From assembly GCF_000425185.1 (NCBI RefSeq), contig NZ_AULH01000006.1:1-64000 (forward strand): a stretch of DNA of 64,000 nucleotides. Direction: 5' to 3'. A program made the translations under genes and the position numbers. Below are positions 26,086 through 35,069 of this stretch, piece by piece. The stretch's first letter is position 1; each line of letters begins with the position of its first letter. The DNA comes from Pleomorphomonas koreensis DSM 23070 (GTDB taxonomy: Bacteria; Pseudomonadota; Alphaproteobacteria; Rhizobiales; Pleomorphomonadaceae). The notes beneath the pieces are model-generated. The model searched no databases. It saw only the letters and a program-made list of their open reading frames with translations, and was not told the origin of the DNA.

Positions 26086-26460
26086 GTGGGCCGGTGGGCG
26101 CGGATGGCGAGGAGCACGATGGCGCTGGCGGCCGCGATGGCGCTGGCGCTGCAGCTTTTGCTGCCGATGCCGCAGCCGGCCGCCGCAACGACCGTCGACG
26201 TCACCCTTTGCCATTCGGCCCCCGCCGGCCATCAGCCTTCGGACAAGCACGGTGCGCCTTCCGGCCAGGCAGGCTGCGACTGGTGTGTACTGTGCGGCAA
26301 GCTCGGCACGGCGGTCGGGCCGCTCGACCGGATGGCCGGCCTGCCGCAGCGGATCGCGGCGCCGGTGGCGGTGGTCGCCGCCGTCGTCGTGCTCCGTCAC
26401 GGCATCGCCACCCCAAGGACGGGTCCCGTCGGGGCGCGGGCGCCGCCGGAGATCGCGTGA
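26086..26460 (+). CDS. Small exported Cys-containing protein (DUF2946-like), copper locus
   Basis: A 124-residue protein with an N-terminal hydrophobic signal segment (about residues 12-34, ending PQPAAATT), a His-rich short stretch and a CDWCVLCGKLG motif, as in DUF2946-type proteins found beside copper genes. A second hydrophobic helix (APVAVVAAVVVLRHGI) follows. GTG start at 26086 with GGAGG 8 nt upstream. The gene is 40 bp before a YcnI-like gene, so they probably form an operon. Confidence 0.65.
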   Translation: MGRWARMARSTMALAAAMALALQLLLPMPQPAAATTVDVTLCHSAPAGHQPSDKHGAPSGQAGCDWCVLCGKLGTAVGPLDRMAGLPQRIAAPVAVVAAVVVLRHGIATPRTGPVGARAPPEIA

Positions 26461-26500
26461 TCGGACCATTTCCATCATTCGATCCCCAAGGACCCACATC

Positions 26501-27025
26501 ATGACCAAGACCAGACTGGCCGCTCTCGGAGCCGCCGCGCTCATGCTTGCCTCACCCGCCCTCGCCCACGTCACGCTGGAGGCGCCGCAGGCGACCGCCG
26601 GATCCACCTACAAGGCCGTGCTGCGCGTGCCGCACGGCTGCGCCGGAGCCGCGACGCTGAAGGTGCGGGTGCAGATTCCCGAGGGCTTCATCGGCGTGAA
26701 GCCGATGCCCAAGGCGGGCTGGACGCTCGACATCGTCAAGGGCAAGTATGACGGCAGTTACCAGTTGCACGGCAACACAGTCACCGAAGGCGTCAAGGAG
26801 CTGTCCTGGACCGGCAACCTGCCCGACGATTACTATGACGAGTTCGTCTTCCGCGGCACGCTGACCGACGCCTTTGCCGCCGGCAGCACGGTGTATTTCC
26901 CGGTGGTGCAGCAATGCGAGGGCGACAAGACCGAACGCTGGATCGAAATCCCGGCCGACGGCAAGACCGCCGACGACTACGAGTCGCCGGCGCCCGGCGT
27001 CAGGATCGTCGCGCCCGCCAAGTGA
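26501..27025 (+). CDS. YcnI-like (DUF1775) periplasmic copper protein
   Basis: A 174-residue protein with signal peptide (about 22 residues, ending PALA). The mature protein starts HVTLEAPQATAGSTYKAVLR, and the N-terminal His, an invariant Glu and a Trp are the expected copper ligands of YcnI. The VPHGCAGAATLKVRVQIPEG and KELSWTGNLPDDYYDEF segments are typical DUF1775. It probably delivers or buffers copper in the periplasm with the CopC-CopD protein encoded 50 bp downstream. Confidence 0.9.
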   Translation: MTKTRLAALGAAALMLASPALAHVTLEAPQATAGSTYKAVLRVPHGCAGAATLKVRVQIPEGFIGVKPMPKAGWTLDIVKGKYDGSYQLHGNTVTEGVKELSWTGNLPDDYYDEFVFRGTLTDAFAAGSTVYFPVVQQCEGDKTERWIEIPADGKTADDYESPAPGVRIVAPAK

Positions 27026-27074
27026 GGAAATGGCGGCGCGGGCAACCGCGCCGTCCCCTTTCAGGGAGGATCCG

Positions 27075-28649
27075 ATGCTGCGCCTCCTCGCAAGAATCGT
27101 TTTGGCGGCAATCGGCGGGGCGATGCTCGCCACCGCCGCTTTCGCCCACGCCACGCTGCTCGACAGCGACCCCGCCGAAGGCAGCGTGGCCGCCCGGCCG
27201 CCCGGTGAATTGCGGCTGGCCTTCAACGAGCCGGTCACGCCGCTGGCGGTCAAGCTGTTCGCTCCCGACGGCCGGGAGGCCGAGGTGACGGCGACGGCAC
27301 GCGACAACGACCTGCTGGTGACCCTGCCGGCCGATGCCGGCGCGGGAACCTATGCCTTGAGCTGGCGCGTCGCCTCGGCCGATGGCCACCCGATCGGCGG
27401 CACGACGACCTTCTCCATCGGCCACGCCAGCAGCCGCGCAGCCGCCGCGCCCGAGGCGTCGGCCATCGCGCCACTGCTCTGGCTCGCCCGGATCGGCGTC
27501 TACATCGGCTGGATCGGCGGCGTCGGCGGCGCCTTCTTTCTGATGGTCATCGCCGGCGGGCGGCGCCCGGCCGTGGCCGACCGCGCCGTGCTCGGCCTGA
27601 TCGGCGTCGGCGCCATCGCCTCGGCGCTATCTTTCGGCCTGCAAGGGCTCGACGCGTTCGGCAAGGGCCTCGGCGACCTCGGCAGCGCCGCCATCTGGCT
27701 GGCCGGCCTGAAATCCGGCTACGGGGCGACGCTGGTCACCGGCGCCGTGGCGCTCGCCCTTGCCGCCGGGGCGCTCCGCTTCCCCACCAGCCGGCTGGCG
27801 GCAGGAACCGCGTCGCTGGCGCTTCTCACGGTGGCGGCGGCACTGACGCTGAGCGGCCACGCCAGCACCGCCTCACCGGCCTGGGCGGCTCGCCCTGCCC
27901 TCGCCCTGCACGGCGCCGCGGCAGCGTTGTGGGGCGGCTCGCTGTTGCCGCTGCTGATCCTGGTATCGACGCGCCAGCCGCAGGCGGGCCGGATCGCGCA
28001 ACGGCTTTCCGGCCTGCTGTTGCCGACCGTGGCGCTGCTGGCCCTGTCGGGCCTGACGCTCGCCTTCCTGCAAGGGGTGACCATAGCCTCGCTGACCGGC
28101 ACGGCCTATGGCCGCCTGCTCGGCGGCAAGCTGCTGCTGGTGCTTGCCATGCTCGGCATTGGCGCGATCAATCGTCGCATCCTCGTGCCGAAGGCCGCGA
28201 CGGGCGACGGTGTTGCCCTCGGCCGGGTGCTGATGGTGGACGTCTGCCTGCTGCTGGCGGTGCTCGCCGTCGTCGCCGGCTGGCGCTTCACGCCGCCGCC
28301 GCGCAGCCTTGCCGCCGCCGCAGCGGCAAGCCACCGCCATGCCACGATGCTGCACATCCAGACCGCCCGCGGCATGGCAATGGTCCAGTTCAGCGGCCAA
28401 GCCGGCCTCGACATCTGGCTGACCGGCGCCGACGGCCGGGTGCTGACGGCGCGCGAGGTGCGTCTCAGCCTCGCCAATCCGGCCGCCGGCCTCGAGCCCA
28501 TGCGGCGGCAGGCGACGCTCGCGACGCTCGGGCGCTGGCATGTCGACGGGCTGACCTTCCCGGTCGGCGGCGCCTGGGACCTGCGCCTCGACGTGCTGAT
28601 CAGCGACTTCGACAGCCTGTCCTTCGAGGGCAAGCTGGTGGTGCCATGA
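27075..28649 (+). CDS. CopC-CopD fusion, copper import/resistance protein
   Basis: A 524-residue three-part protein. Residues 1-24 are a signal peptide. Residues 25-120 are a CopC domain with the mature N-terminal His and the copper motif ASADGHPIGGTTTFSIG. Residues about 135-415 contain eight hydrophobic segments of a CopD membrane domain (GHASTASPAWAARPALALHG). Residues about 430-524 form an extra beta-rich C-terminal domain (ASHRHATMLHIQTARGMAMV), like FixH/YtkA modules. AGGGAGGA precedes the ATG. The protein probably binds copper outside and moves it across the inner membrane. It completes the copper operon. Confidence 0.9.
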   Translation: MLRLLARIVLAAIGGAMLATAAFAHATLLDSDPAEGSVAARPPGELRLAFNEPVTPLAVKLFAPDGREAEVTATARDNDLLVTLPADAGAGTYALSWRVASADGHPIGGTTTFSIGHASSRAAAAPEASAIAPLLWLARIGVYIGWIGGVGGAFFLMVIAGGRRPAVADRAVLGLIGVGAIASALSFGLQGLDAFGKGLGDLGSAAIWLAGLKSGYGATLVTGAVALALAAGALRFPTSRLAAGTASLALLTVAAALTLSGHASTASPAWAARPALALHGAAAALWGGSLLPLLILVSTRQPQAGRIAQRLSGLLLPTVALLALSGLTLAFLQGVTIASLTGTAYGRLLGGKLLLVLAMLGIGAINRRILVPKAATGDGVALGRVLMVDVCLLLAVLAVVAGWRFTPPPRSLAAAAAASHRHATMLHIQTARGMAMVQFSGQAGLDIWLTGADGRVLTAREVRLSLANPAAGLEPMRRQATLATLGRWHVDGLTFPVGGAWDLRLDVLISDFDSLSFEGKLVVP

Positions 28650-28659
28650 CGAGGCCCTG

Positions 28660-28698
28660 GAGCATTTTCCGGTGAGAACAGGGTCACCGGAAATGCTC
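28660..28698 (+). terminator. Hairpin at the end of the copper operon
   Basis: GAGCATTTTCCGGTGA pairs with TCACCGGAAATGCTC (one bulged T), starting 11 nt after the copper gene stop. It is the front part of the rhizobial-type repeat that follows. Confidence 0.6.
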
Positions 28699-28762
28699 TG
28701 TTTCTCTGTTCAGACTCAAATCCGGACACAAAGCCGGTTCCCGCTTTTGCTGGAGTGGCTCC
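28687..28762. repeat. Rhizobial-type intergenic repeat, copy 1
   Basis: Matches 62203-62279 through most of its length: CCGGAAATGCTC at the left, then CCGGACACAAAGCCGGTTCC and CTTTTGCTGGA near the right end. The GAGCATTTCCGG / GCTTTTGCTGGA pattern is common between genes of rhizobial genomes. It lies between the copper operon and a hipA remnant. Confidence 0.75.
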
Positions 28763-28789
28763 AGCGGACAGTGTCGAGGGCGGCCAGTA

Positions 28790-29075
28790 AGGTCGACCGG
28801 TCCGGCTCGCGCGGAAATCCGAGCTTACGCGCCAGTGCCAGGCACAGAGGCCCGTTCTCGGCGTGTCCATCAAAGGCTTCGACCGGCGGCTTCAGAATAT
28901 GCGTCTTGGCCTTGCGTCCCGAGGGTACTCCCCAACGCACGCCGTCGAAGAGAAACGCCGTTTTCGGCTGGACACCGGCCAGACTGAACTGCCGGGTATC
29001 GCGCGCCACGCACCAGGCCGACTGGTCCTTATGCAGAGGAGCCAGACTGCCCTCGCTGACGCCCATGTCAGCGGC
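28790..29075 (-). pseudogene. HipA-type toxin kinase fragment
   Basis: A minus-strand reading gives the middle of a HipA protein: CVARDTRQFSLAGVQPKTAF, LFDGVRWGVPSGRKAKTHIL, KPPVEAFDGHAENGPLCLAL. These match the HipA segment just before the kinase core (SLAGAQPKT ... THILKPP ... HAENE). The catalytic C-terminal half and most of the N-terminal part are absent; the frame then runs into the rhizobial repeat. No hipB antitoxin gene is visible. A dead fragment. Confidence 0.8.
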
Positions 29076-29341
29076 GGAACCCGGAATGGCCGGGTGTAGC
29101 GACAAAGCGCGATATGCCGAATCTGACAATCCGTCGTTTTGCCAATGATCTCTACCTACGGTTTTTGTCACGATACATGCAAATTTACGCAAGTTATTAA
29201 CCTTTCTCATTGAGAAAAATACCCTCAGGTGATGCAGGGGCAGATTGTTCACGCACATCATGCGCCTGACAAGGTGCAGAGATATATGGAAATCGCCGAC
29301 GAATCTCTTGCGGGTTGTCTGGCGTTTCACGGAGTCGTTCG

Positions 29342-29680
29342 ATGGCTAAACATCCAGACGATAAACTGGAGAAAAAGATCATAAGGCTCTTCGGTGATGA
29401 TCAACCGATTGTCAACGCACGCCACACAATGAAATACATCGACGGTATGCTTTTAGACGACTTGCATAGAATACTGAATGCGATGGACATCATTTGCGAA
29501 GTCACGGAGATTCACTCTCTGAAGGCGCCCCTGAGAGGTATAATTGATGCCGTTGCTTCAACCGAACCGTGGACCCAGGCAGGTCTCGACGCGCGCGATG
29601 CCGCGCAATCGCTTGCCAATGAGATATGCGCGCGGGCAAGGGCCTACTGCGACCAAAAATTGAAATCCCGCGAGTGCTGA
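29342..29680 (+). CDS. Hypothetical protein
   Basis: A 112-residue soluble protein (begins MAKHPDDKLEKKIIRLFGD, ends RAYCDQKLKSREC), helical, with charged termini. ATG at 29342 chosen over 29315 because homology-free but hydrophilic start and codon use fit better; no strong ribosome site is seen. The base composition here is clearly lower in GC than the surroundings, as in the 200 bp upstream, which suggests recent acquisition. No family recognised. Confidence 0.5.
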   Translation: MAKHPDDKLEKKIIRLFGDDQPIVNARHTMKYIDGMLLDDLHRILNAMDIICEVTEIHSLKAPLRGIIDAVASTEPWTQAGLDARDAAQSLANEICARARAYCDQKLKSREC

Positions 29681-29729
29681 GGGGATACGGCGCGGCAATC
29701 CCGCTCGGCATCTGCAACCGGGGGCTTAA

Positions 29730-30152
29730 ATGGAATCCGGATACATAATCTTTCACGATCTGAAGTCGCTGGTGGAGTTCATGGGCGACTCCCGCATGTC
29801 CTCGTATGGGGACATGAGGCTCGTTGTCATCGATGCCTTGTATTGTTTATTGCCACGCGCCATGCGGAATTTGATCGACGACAATGCCCCGCCCTTCGTC
29901 GTTGTCGAGACCGAGATCGGCCTCAACGATCGCGGCCTTCTGGAGATCGGCAGATTGCCGCCCCGCAACAGCGGCCTGATTGCGATGAAAGAGTTTCTCG
30001 CCTCCCGTCTGTTCCTGAAGCTGCTCCTGGAAGGGAAGCCGACCTTCCTTGTATCGGCCGGCGCGGTCCACCTCGTCCAGCGCTCCACACACCTCGTCGT
30101 TGTCACGCCGGACGGCCTTCAGTCTCACCTCTCAGGGGCGATGGCCTCCTGA
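29730..30152 (+). CDS. Hypothetical protein
   Basis: A 140-residue protein (MESGYIIFHDLKSLVEFMGD at the start, FVVVETEIGLNDRGLLEIGR in the middle, ending LQSHLSGAMAS). Alternating hydrophobic strands and helices suggest a compact alpha/beta fold, possibly a degenerate receiver-like or sensor fold, but no conserved phosphorylation residues are evident. It follows the previous orphan gene by 49 bp on the same strand and may be cotranscribed. No function can be assigned. Confidence 0.5.
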   Translation: MESGYIIFHDLKSLVEFMGDSRMSSYGDMRLVVIDALYCLLPRAMRNLIDDNAPPFVVVETEIGLNDRGLLEIGRLPPRNSGLIAMKEFLASRLFLKLLLEGKPTFLVSAGAVHLVQRSTHLVVVTPDGLQSHLSGAMAS

Positions 30153-30343
30153 CGGTCGCCTCCGACGGGCCGGTTGACCCTCCGGCCGCTCGGATACGTG
30201 GCCGATTTGCCGACGCTGGTCGAAAGCCATCGGTCGCTGCCGGCACTGGACGTCTGGCGGCAAGCTGCGCATTGTCGAGGCGGCGCCGGACGAAAAGCCG
30301 CAAGCCCGGTCCGGACCGGCGGACGCCTGGGGGATCGGAGACC

Positions 30344-30823
30344 ATGACCGTGGAAGCGATGACGATCGAGAATGCCGGGATCGCGGATGCCGCCGAAATC
30401 CTGGCCCTTCAGAAGCTCGCCTACCAGGCCGAGGCCGAGCTTTACGGCGACGATGCCATCCCGCCGCTCACCCAGACGCTCGCCGGGCTGGAGGAAGAGT
30501 TCGCCGACGCGCGCGTCCTGAAGGCGATGGCCGGTGGCCGCATTGTCGGCTCGGTGCGCGGCCGCGTGGAAGACGGCGTCTGCCGCGTTGGGCGGCTGAT
30601 GGTACACCCCGATCTGCAAGGCCGGGGCATCGGCTCGCGCCTGCTGCGGCGGCTGGAAGCGCTGTTCCCGGCCGGCAGCCGCTTCGAGCTGTTCACCGGC
30701 CACAAGAGCGCCGGCAACCTGCGCCTTTACGAACGCCTGGGCTACCGCGAAACGCGGCGCGCGGGAGTGCATGCGGGGCTGACGCTGGTCTTCCTCGACA
30801 AGGGCGACCGGCCGATCGCCTGA
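30344..30823 (+). CDS. GNAT-family N-acetyltransferase
   Basis: A 159-residue acetyltransferase. The acetyl-CoA loop is RLMVHPDLQGRGIGSRLLRR (motif A, Q-G-R-G-I-G), followed by the motif B strand FELFTGHKSAGNLRLYERLGYRE, the standard C-terminal GNAT signature. GGAG precedes the ATG at 30344. The substrate is unknown. It stands just upstream of prmB on the same strand, about 80 bp apart. Confidence 0.88.
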   Translation: MTVEAMTIENAGIADAAEILALQKLAYQAEAELYGDDAIPPLTQTLAGLEEEFADARVLKAMAGGRIVGSVRGRVEDGVCRVGRLMVHPDLQGRGIGSRLLRRLEALFPAGSRFELFTGHKSAGNLRLYERLGYRETRRAGVHAGLTLVFLDKGDRPIA

Positions 30824-30901
30824 GCCCACGCCGACATGCCGATTGCGGCGCCGCCGTCGCCATGCCATTAGAGCCGCGCCCTCTCCTTCCGGAACACCGC
30901 C

Positions 30902-31822
30902 GTGACCGATATCGCCGACGATCTCCTCACCGTACGAGACTTCCTGCGCTACGCCATCAGCCGTTACGGCGCCGCCGACATCGGCATCGGCCACGGCACC
31001 AGCGAGGCGCTCGACGACGCCGTCTTCCTGATCCTGGAATCGCTGCACCTGCCGATCGACGACATCAATCCCTGGCTCGACGCCCGCCTGACGCGCGCCG
31101 AGCGGCAGTTGCTGATCGAGCGCATCGGTCGCCGCGTCGACGAGAAGCTGCCGACGCCCTACGTGGTCGGCACCGCCTATATCCAGGGCGTGCCCTTCGT
31201 GGTCGATCGGCGCGTCATCGTGCCGCGCTCCTTCATCGGCGAGCTGCTGTTTTCGGAAGTCTTCTCCGGCGAGGGCGCGGCCTCGCTGATCCGCGACCGC
31301 TACGACGTACTGTCGGTCGCCGACATCTGCACCGGCTCCGGCTGTCTCGCCATTCTGGCGGCAAACGTGTTCCCCAACGCCGCCGTCGACGCCGTCGACC
31401 TCTCCGAGGACGCCCTCGATGTCGCGGCGATCAACGTCGACCGCCTGGGCGACGGCCGCGTCGGCCTCCATCACGGCGACCTGTTCGCGCCGCTCGAAGG
31501 CCGCCGCTACGACCTGATCATCTCCAACCCGCCCTATGTCGACGACGAGGCCATGGCGGCCCTGCCCGACGAATACCGGCAAGAGCCGGAGCTGGCGCTT
31601 GCCGGCGGCATCGATGGCCTCGACCTCGTCCGCCGCATCATCGAGGCGGCGCCGGACCATCTCAATCCCGGCGGCGGCCTGCTTTGCGAGATCGGCAGCA
31701 ACCGGGAAATTCTGGAGATGAACTATCCTGATTTACCCTTCTTCTGGCTCGATACAGCCGAATCCGAGGGCGAGGTGTTCTGGTTGCCGGCCGCCGCACT
31801 CGGCGTCATCGACGACGGCTAG
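30902..31822 (+). CDS. prmB: Ribosomal protein L3 N5-glutamine methyltransferase
   Basis: A 306-residue class I methyltransferase that modifies a glutamine of ribosomal protein L3. The N-terminal helical part (LRYAISRYGAADIGIGHGT), then PTPYVVGTAYIQGVPFVVDR and VIVPRSFIGELL distinguish PrmB from HemK/PrmC. The SAM motif is VADICTGSGCLAILAA (139-154) and the catalytic motif NPPY is at 209-212. GTG start at 30902 with GGAAC/GGAG-poor leader; no alternative start is better. Length is normal. Confidence 0.92.
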   Translation: MTDIADDLLTVRDFLRYAISRYGAADIGIGHGTSEALDDAVFLILESLHLPIDDINPWLDARLTRAERQLLIERIGRRVDEKLPTPYVVGTAYIQGVPFVVDRRVIVPRSFIGELLFSEVFSGEGAASLIRDRYDVLSVADICTGSGCLAILAANVFPNAAVDAVDLSEDALDVAAINVDRLGDGRVGLHHGDLFAPLEGRRYDLIISNPPYVDDEAMAALPDEYRQEPELALAGGIDGLDLVRRIIEAAPDHLNPGGGLLCEIGSNREILEMNYPDLPFFWLDTAESEGEVFWLPAAALGVIDDG

Positions 31823-32107
31823 ACCCGCATCAAACGCATGGCTCAACATCCGGACTACATGAGCTATGCAATTTCCGCTTGATCTTTTGTCGTTTTGAGG
31901 TGGTTTTTCGCTGCCTGTGTTGCCGTGGGCCTAGACAGGCGCACTGGTGCTCGCCAGTGTCCGCCCGAAAGGTCGACGCCGCGCCTTTTAAGTTTTGCCG
32001 GACTTTAACTGGCGACGGTACTTGGCGTTACGGCGTAGCCGGAAGGTTTTGGTCACCACCTCGTAACCTTCATCGGCGAAAATGAATCGAAACCGCAGGG
32101 ATCACCG

Positions 32108-34564
32108 ATGAACGACACTTCCAGGATTGATGAGGTCGCCGGCTCCGCCGGGACCGCGCCCACCCTCACGGCCGAAGCCTTCAGGGATGCCATTCGTGCC
32201 AAGCTGAGATACGCCGTCGGCAAGGATCCGTCGCGGGCGACCGCCAAGGACTGGAGCATGGCCCTGTCGCTTGCCGTGCGCGACAAGGTGGTGGAGCGCT
32301 GGTTCGATTCCACCAGGGCCTCGCACGCCGGCCAGAAGAAGCACGTCTACTATCTCTCCATGGAATTCCTGATCGGCCGTCTGCTCAACGACGCCGTCTG
32401 CAACCTCGGCATCGAGGCGCAGGTGCGCGCCGCCTGCGCCGAACTCGGCATCGACTACCAGGCCCAGTTGGAGCAGGAGAGCGACGCCGCCCTCGGCAAC
32501 GGCGGCCTCGGCCGCCTCGCCGCCTGCTTCCTCGATTCCATGTCGACGCTGGGCATCCCCGCCCACGGCTACGGCATCCGCTACGACCACGGCCTGTTCC
32601 GCCAGCGCTTCCACGACGGCTGGCAGGTGGAGGAGCCGGAGGACTGGCTGGTGTCCGGCCGCGCCTGGGAGTTCGAGCGGGCCGAGATGGCCTATCTCGT
32701 CAAGTTCGGCGGCCAGATCTCCTTCGACGGCCACGGCGCCACCTACTGGCGCGCCGACGAGACGGTGAAGGCCGTTGCCTACGACACGCCGATCGCCGGC
32801 TGGAAGGGCCGCCACGTCAACACGCTGCGCCTGTGGGCATCGCGCCCGGTGGAGGTGCTCGATCTCGGCCGCTTCAACCACGGCGACTACATGTCGGCCG
32901 CCGAGAAGACCATCCGTGCCGAGACCATCTCGCGCGTGCTCTATCCCGACGACACCACGGCCGAGGGCAAGGAGCTGCGTCTGAAGCAGGAGTATTTCTT
33001 CACCTCCGCTTCGCTGCAGGACATCCTTCGTCGCTTCCTCGAAGACAACGATGACATCCGCAAGCTGCCCGAGCAGGTGGCGATCCAGATGAACGATACG
33101 CATCCGTCGATCGCCGTCGCCGAACTGATGCGCATCCTTGCCGACGACTACCGGCTGACCTTCCCGGAAGCCTTCGAGATCACCCGCCAGTGCCTCAGCT
33201 ACACCAACCACACGCTGATGCCCGAGGCGCTGGAGCGCTGGAACACCAACCTGTTCCGCAAGGTGCTGCCGCGCCACATGCAAATCATCGAATGGATCGA
33301 CTACCATCACCTGGCCGAGGTGCAGGGCCGCAACCTGCCGGTGTCGCTCGATGCCATCCGCATCATCGAGTGGGGCAGCGAGATCAAGATGGGCAGCCTC
33401 GCCTTCGTCGGCTCGCGCCGGGTGAACGGCGTGTCGGCGCTGCACACCGAACTGATGAAGCAGACGGTATTCAAGGACTACCACCTGCTCTACCCCGACC
33501 GCATCGTCAACGAGACCAACGGCATCACGCCGCGCCGCTGGCTCTACGAGTGCAATCCCGGCCTCCGCTCGCTGCTGATCGAGGCGATCGGCGAAGGCTG
33601 GATCGACAATCTGGAGAAGATCGAGGAGGCGTCGAAGTTCGCCACCGACGCCAGCTTCCAGGAGAAGTTCGCCGCCGCCAAACGCGCCAACAAGGTGCGG
33701 CTGGCCGCCGAGATCGAGCGGCGCATCGGCCTCAGGGTCGATCCGTCGGCGCTGTTCGATGTGCAGATCAAGCGCATGCACGAGTACAAGCGCCAGCTTC
33801 TCAACGTCCTGGAGACGATCGCCCTCTACCAGGCCATCCGCCGCGGCCCCGGCGCCGAGTGGACGCCGCGCGTCAAGATCTTCGGCGGCAAGGCGGCCCC
33901 CGGCTACCAGATCGCCAAGCGCATCATCAAGCTGGCCAACGACGTCGCCCGCGTCGTCAACAACGATCCGATCATCGGCGACCGGCTGAAGGTGGCGGTG
34001 CTGCCGAACTACAACGTGTCGCTGGCCGAGGTGATCATCCCGGCCGCCGACCTCTCCGAGCAGATTTCGACGGCCGGCATGGAAGCCTCCGGCACCGGCA
34101 ACATGAAGCTGGCGCTGAACGGCGCGCTGACCATCGGCACGCTCGACGGCGCCAACGTCGAGATCGCCGAACGCGTCGGTCCCGACAACATCTACATCTT
34201 CGGCCTGACCGCCGAGGACGTCGCCGGCCTGCGCCAGCGCGGCTACAACCCCAACGCCACCATCGACAGCGACCCGACGCTGAAGGGCGCCATCGACGCC
34301 ATGGTCAACGGCACCTTCTCGCCGGACGACCACGGCCGCTTCAACGAGGTGGCCGACCGCCTCTGGCACACCGACTGGTTCCTGGTGACGGCCGACTTCC
34401 AGTCCTACTTCCAGACCCAGCGCACTGTCGACGTCGACTACCGCGACCGGGCGCGCTGGACCGAGCGGTCGATCCTCAACACCACCAAGGTCGGCTGGTT
34501 CTCCTCCGACCGCACCATCCGCGGCTACTCGAAGGACATCTGGGGCGTCGAGCCGAGCTTCTGA
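32108..34564 (+). CDS. glgP: Glycogen/maltodextrin phosphorylase
   Basis: An 818-residue enzyme that releases glucose 1-phosphate from alpha-glucans. The PLP-binding block MEASGTGNMKLALNG carries Lys667, and LGNGGLGRLAACFLDS, MNDTHPSIAVAELMRIL and RMHEYKRQLLNVL are the other family hallmarks. The full length is present. The usual glg neighbours (branching enzyme, ADP-glucose pyrophosphorylase, synthase) are not in the window. ATG at 32108 follows CGCAGGGATCACCG (GGGA). A strong terminator follows. Confidence 0.96.
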   Translation: MNDTSRIDEVAGSAGTAPTLTAEAFRDAIRAKLRYAVGKDPSRATAKDWSMALSLAVRDKVVERWFDSTRASHAGQKKHVYYLSMEFLIGRLLNDAVCNLGIEAQVRAACAELGIDYQAQLEQESDAALGNGGLGRLAACFLDSMSTLGIPAHGYGIRYDHGLFRQRFHDGWQVEEPEDWLVSGRAWEFERAEMAYLVKFGGQISFDGHGATYWRADETVKAVAYDTPIAGWKGRHVNTLRLWASRPVEVLDLGRFNHGDYMSAAEKTIRAETISRVLYPDDTTAEGKELRLKQEYFFTSASLQDILRRFLEDNDDIRKLPEQVAIQMNDTHPSIAVAELMRILADDYRLTFPEAFEITRQCLSYTNHTLMPEALERWNTNLFRKVLPRHMQIIEWIDYHHLAEVQGRNLPVSLDAIRIIEWGSEIKMGSLAFVGSRRVNGVSALHTELMKQTVFKDYHLLYPDRIVNETNGITPRRWLYECNPGLRSLLIEAIGEGWIDNLEKIEEASKFATDASFQEKFAAAKRANKVRLAAEIERRIGLRVDPSALFDVQIKRMHEYKRQLLNVLETIALYQAIRRGPGAEWTPRVKIFGGKAAPGYQIAKRIIKLANDVARVVNNDPIIGDRLKVAVLPNYNVSLAEVIIPAADLSEQISTAGMEASGTGNMKLALNGALTIGTLDGANVEIAERVGPDNIYIFGLTAEDVAGLRQRGYNPNATIDSDPTLKGAIDAMVNGTFSPDDHGRFNEVADRLWHTDWFLVTADFQSYFQTQRTVDVDYRDRARWTERSILNTTKVGWFSSDRTIRGYSKDIWGVEPSF

Positions 34565-34631
34565 CGCCAGCGCGATTTATCCGTGCCCTGCGGGGCACGG
34601 ACGATCGCCGTCGCGTCCCTCAGAATGCAGA

Positions 34632-34672
34632 ACGGGCGGCAGGCCTTTCGGCCTTGCCGCCCGTCCGGTTTT
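34632..34672. terminator. Terminator between glgP and the DUF2249 gene
   Basis: ACGGGCGGCAGGCC pairs with GGCCTTGCCGCCCGT (one bulge) around TTTC, then CCGGTTTT. It sits between convergent genes and should stop glgP transcription. Confidence 0.8.
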
Positions 34673-34695
34673 CCGCCCCGAGCAGCGGAAGAAAA

Positions 34696-35013
34696 TCAGT
34701 GGTCGCAGGCGTGGCGTTCCAGAGCGGCCAGCGCCGCGGTGCCCTGACGGGCCAGCTCCGGATCGTAGGCCGAGCGGGTGATGCGGACGCGAAAGGCGTC
34801 GGAGGTACGCGGCAGCGGCTCCCAGCTGTAATAGCCCGAAGCGACGTCCTCGAAATGGCCGCGCAGACCGACCGGCTCGTGGTCGTTGATGACGATCAGC
34901 GATTCGCCGTCGGCGAGCTTGGCGAAGTTGCCGAAGATGATGGCGCGACGGTTGACGCAGGGCATCCCACGCACATCGAGTTCGAGGTCCTGGGCGAGTC
35001 CGGTGTCGGTCAT
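34696..35013 (-). CDS. DUF2249 domain protein
   Basis: A 105-residue protein with the DUF2249 core: LELDVRGMPCVNRRAIIFGN, ADGESLIVINDHEPVGLRGH and ASGYYSWEPLPRTSDAFRV. This fold is TusA-like, with a Cys in the PCxxR position that normally handles sulfur. DUF2249 genes are frequently found with denitrification, nitric-oxide or haem genes. Here the gene stands alone behind an NnrR-type palindrome 56 bp upstream of its start, so control by nitric oxide or low oxygen is likely. The biochemical role is unknown. Confidence 0.85.
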   Translation of the reverse strand: MTDTGLAQDLELDVRGMPCVNRRAIIFGNFAKLADGESLIVINDHEPVGLRGHFEDVASGYYSWEPLPRTSDAFRVRITRSAYDPELARQGTAALAALERHACDH

Positions 35014-35069
35014 GCTGTTGTCTCCGCTTCGTCGTCGAGCGGACCATAGGAGGGTCGGCGGCCGGCTTC

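Noticed and set aside
31879-32085. Small Cys/Arg-rich frame before glgP
   Set aside because: No ribosome site, unlikely composition and no known family; treated as leader or promoter DNA.
32102-34369. Long minus-strand open frame opposite glgP
   Set aside because: Shadow of the phosphorylase gene; no motifs and no ribosome site.
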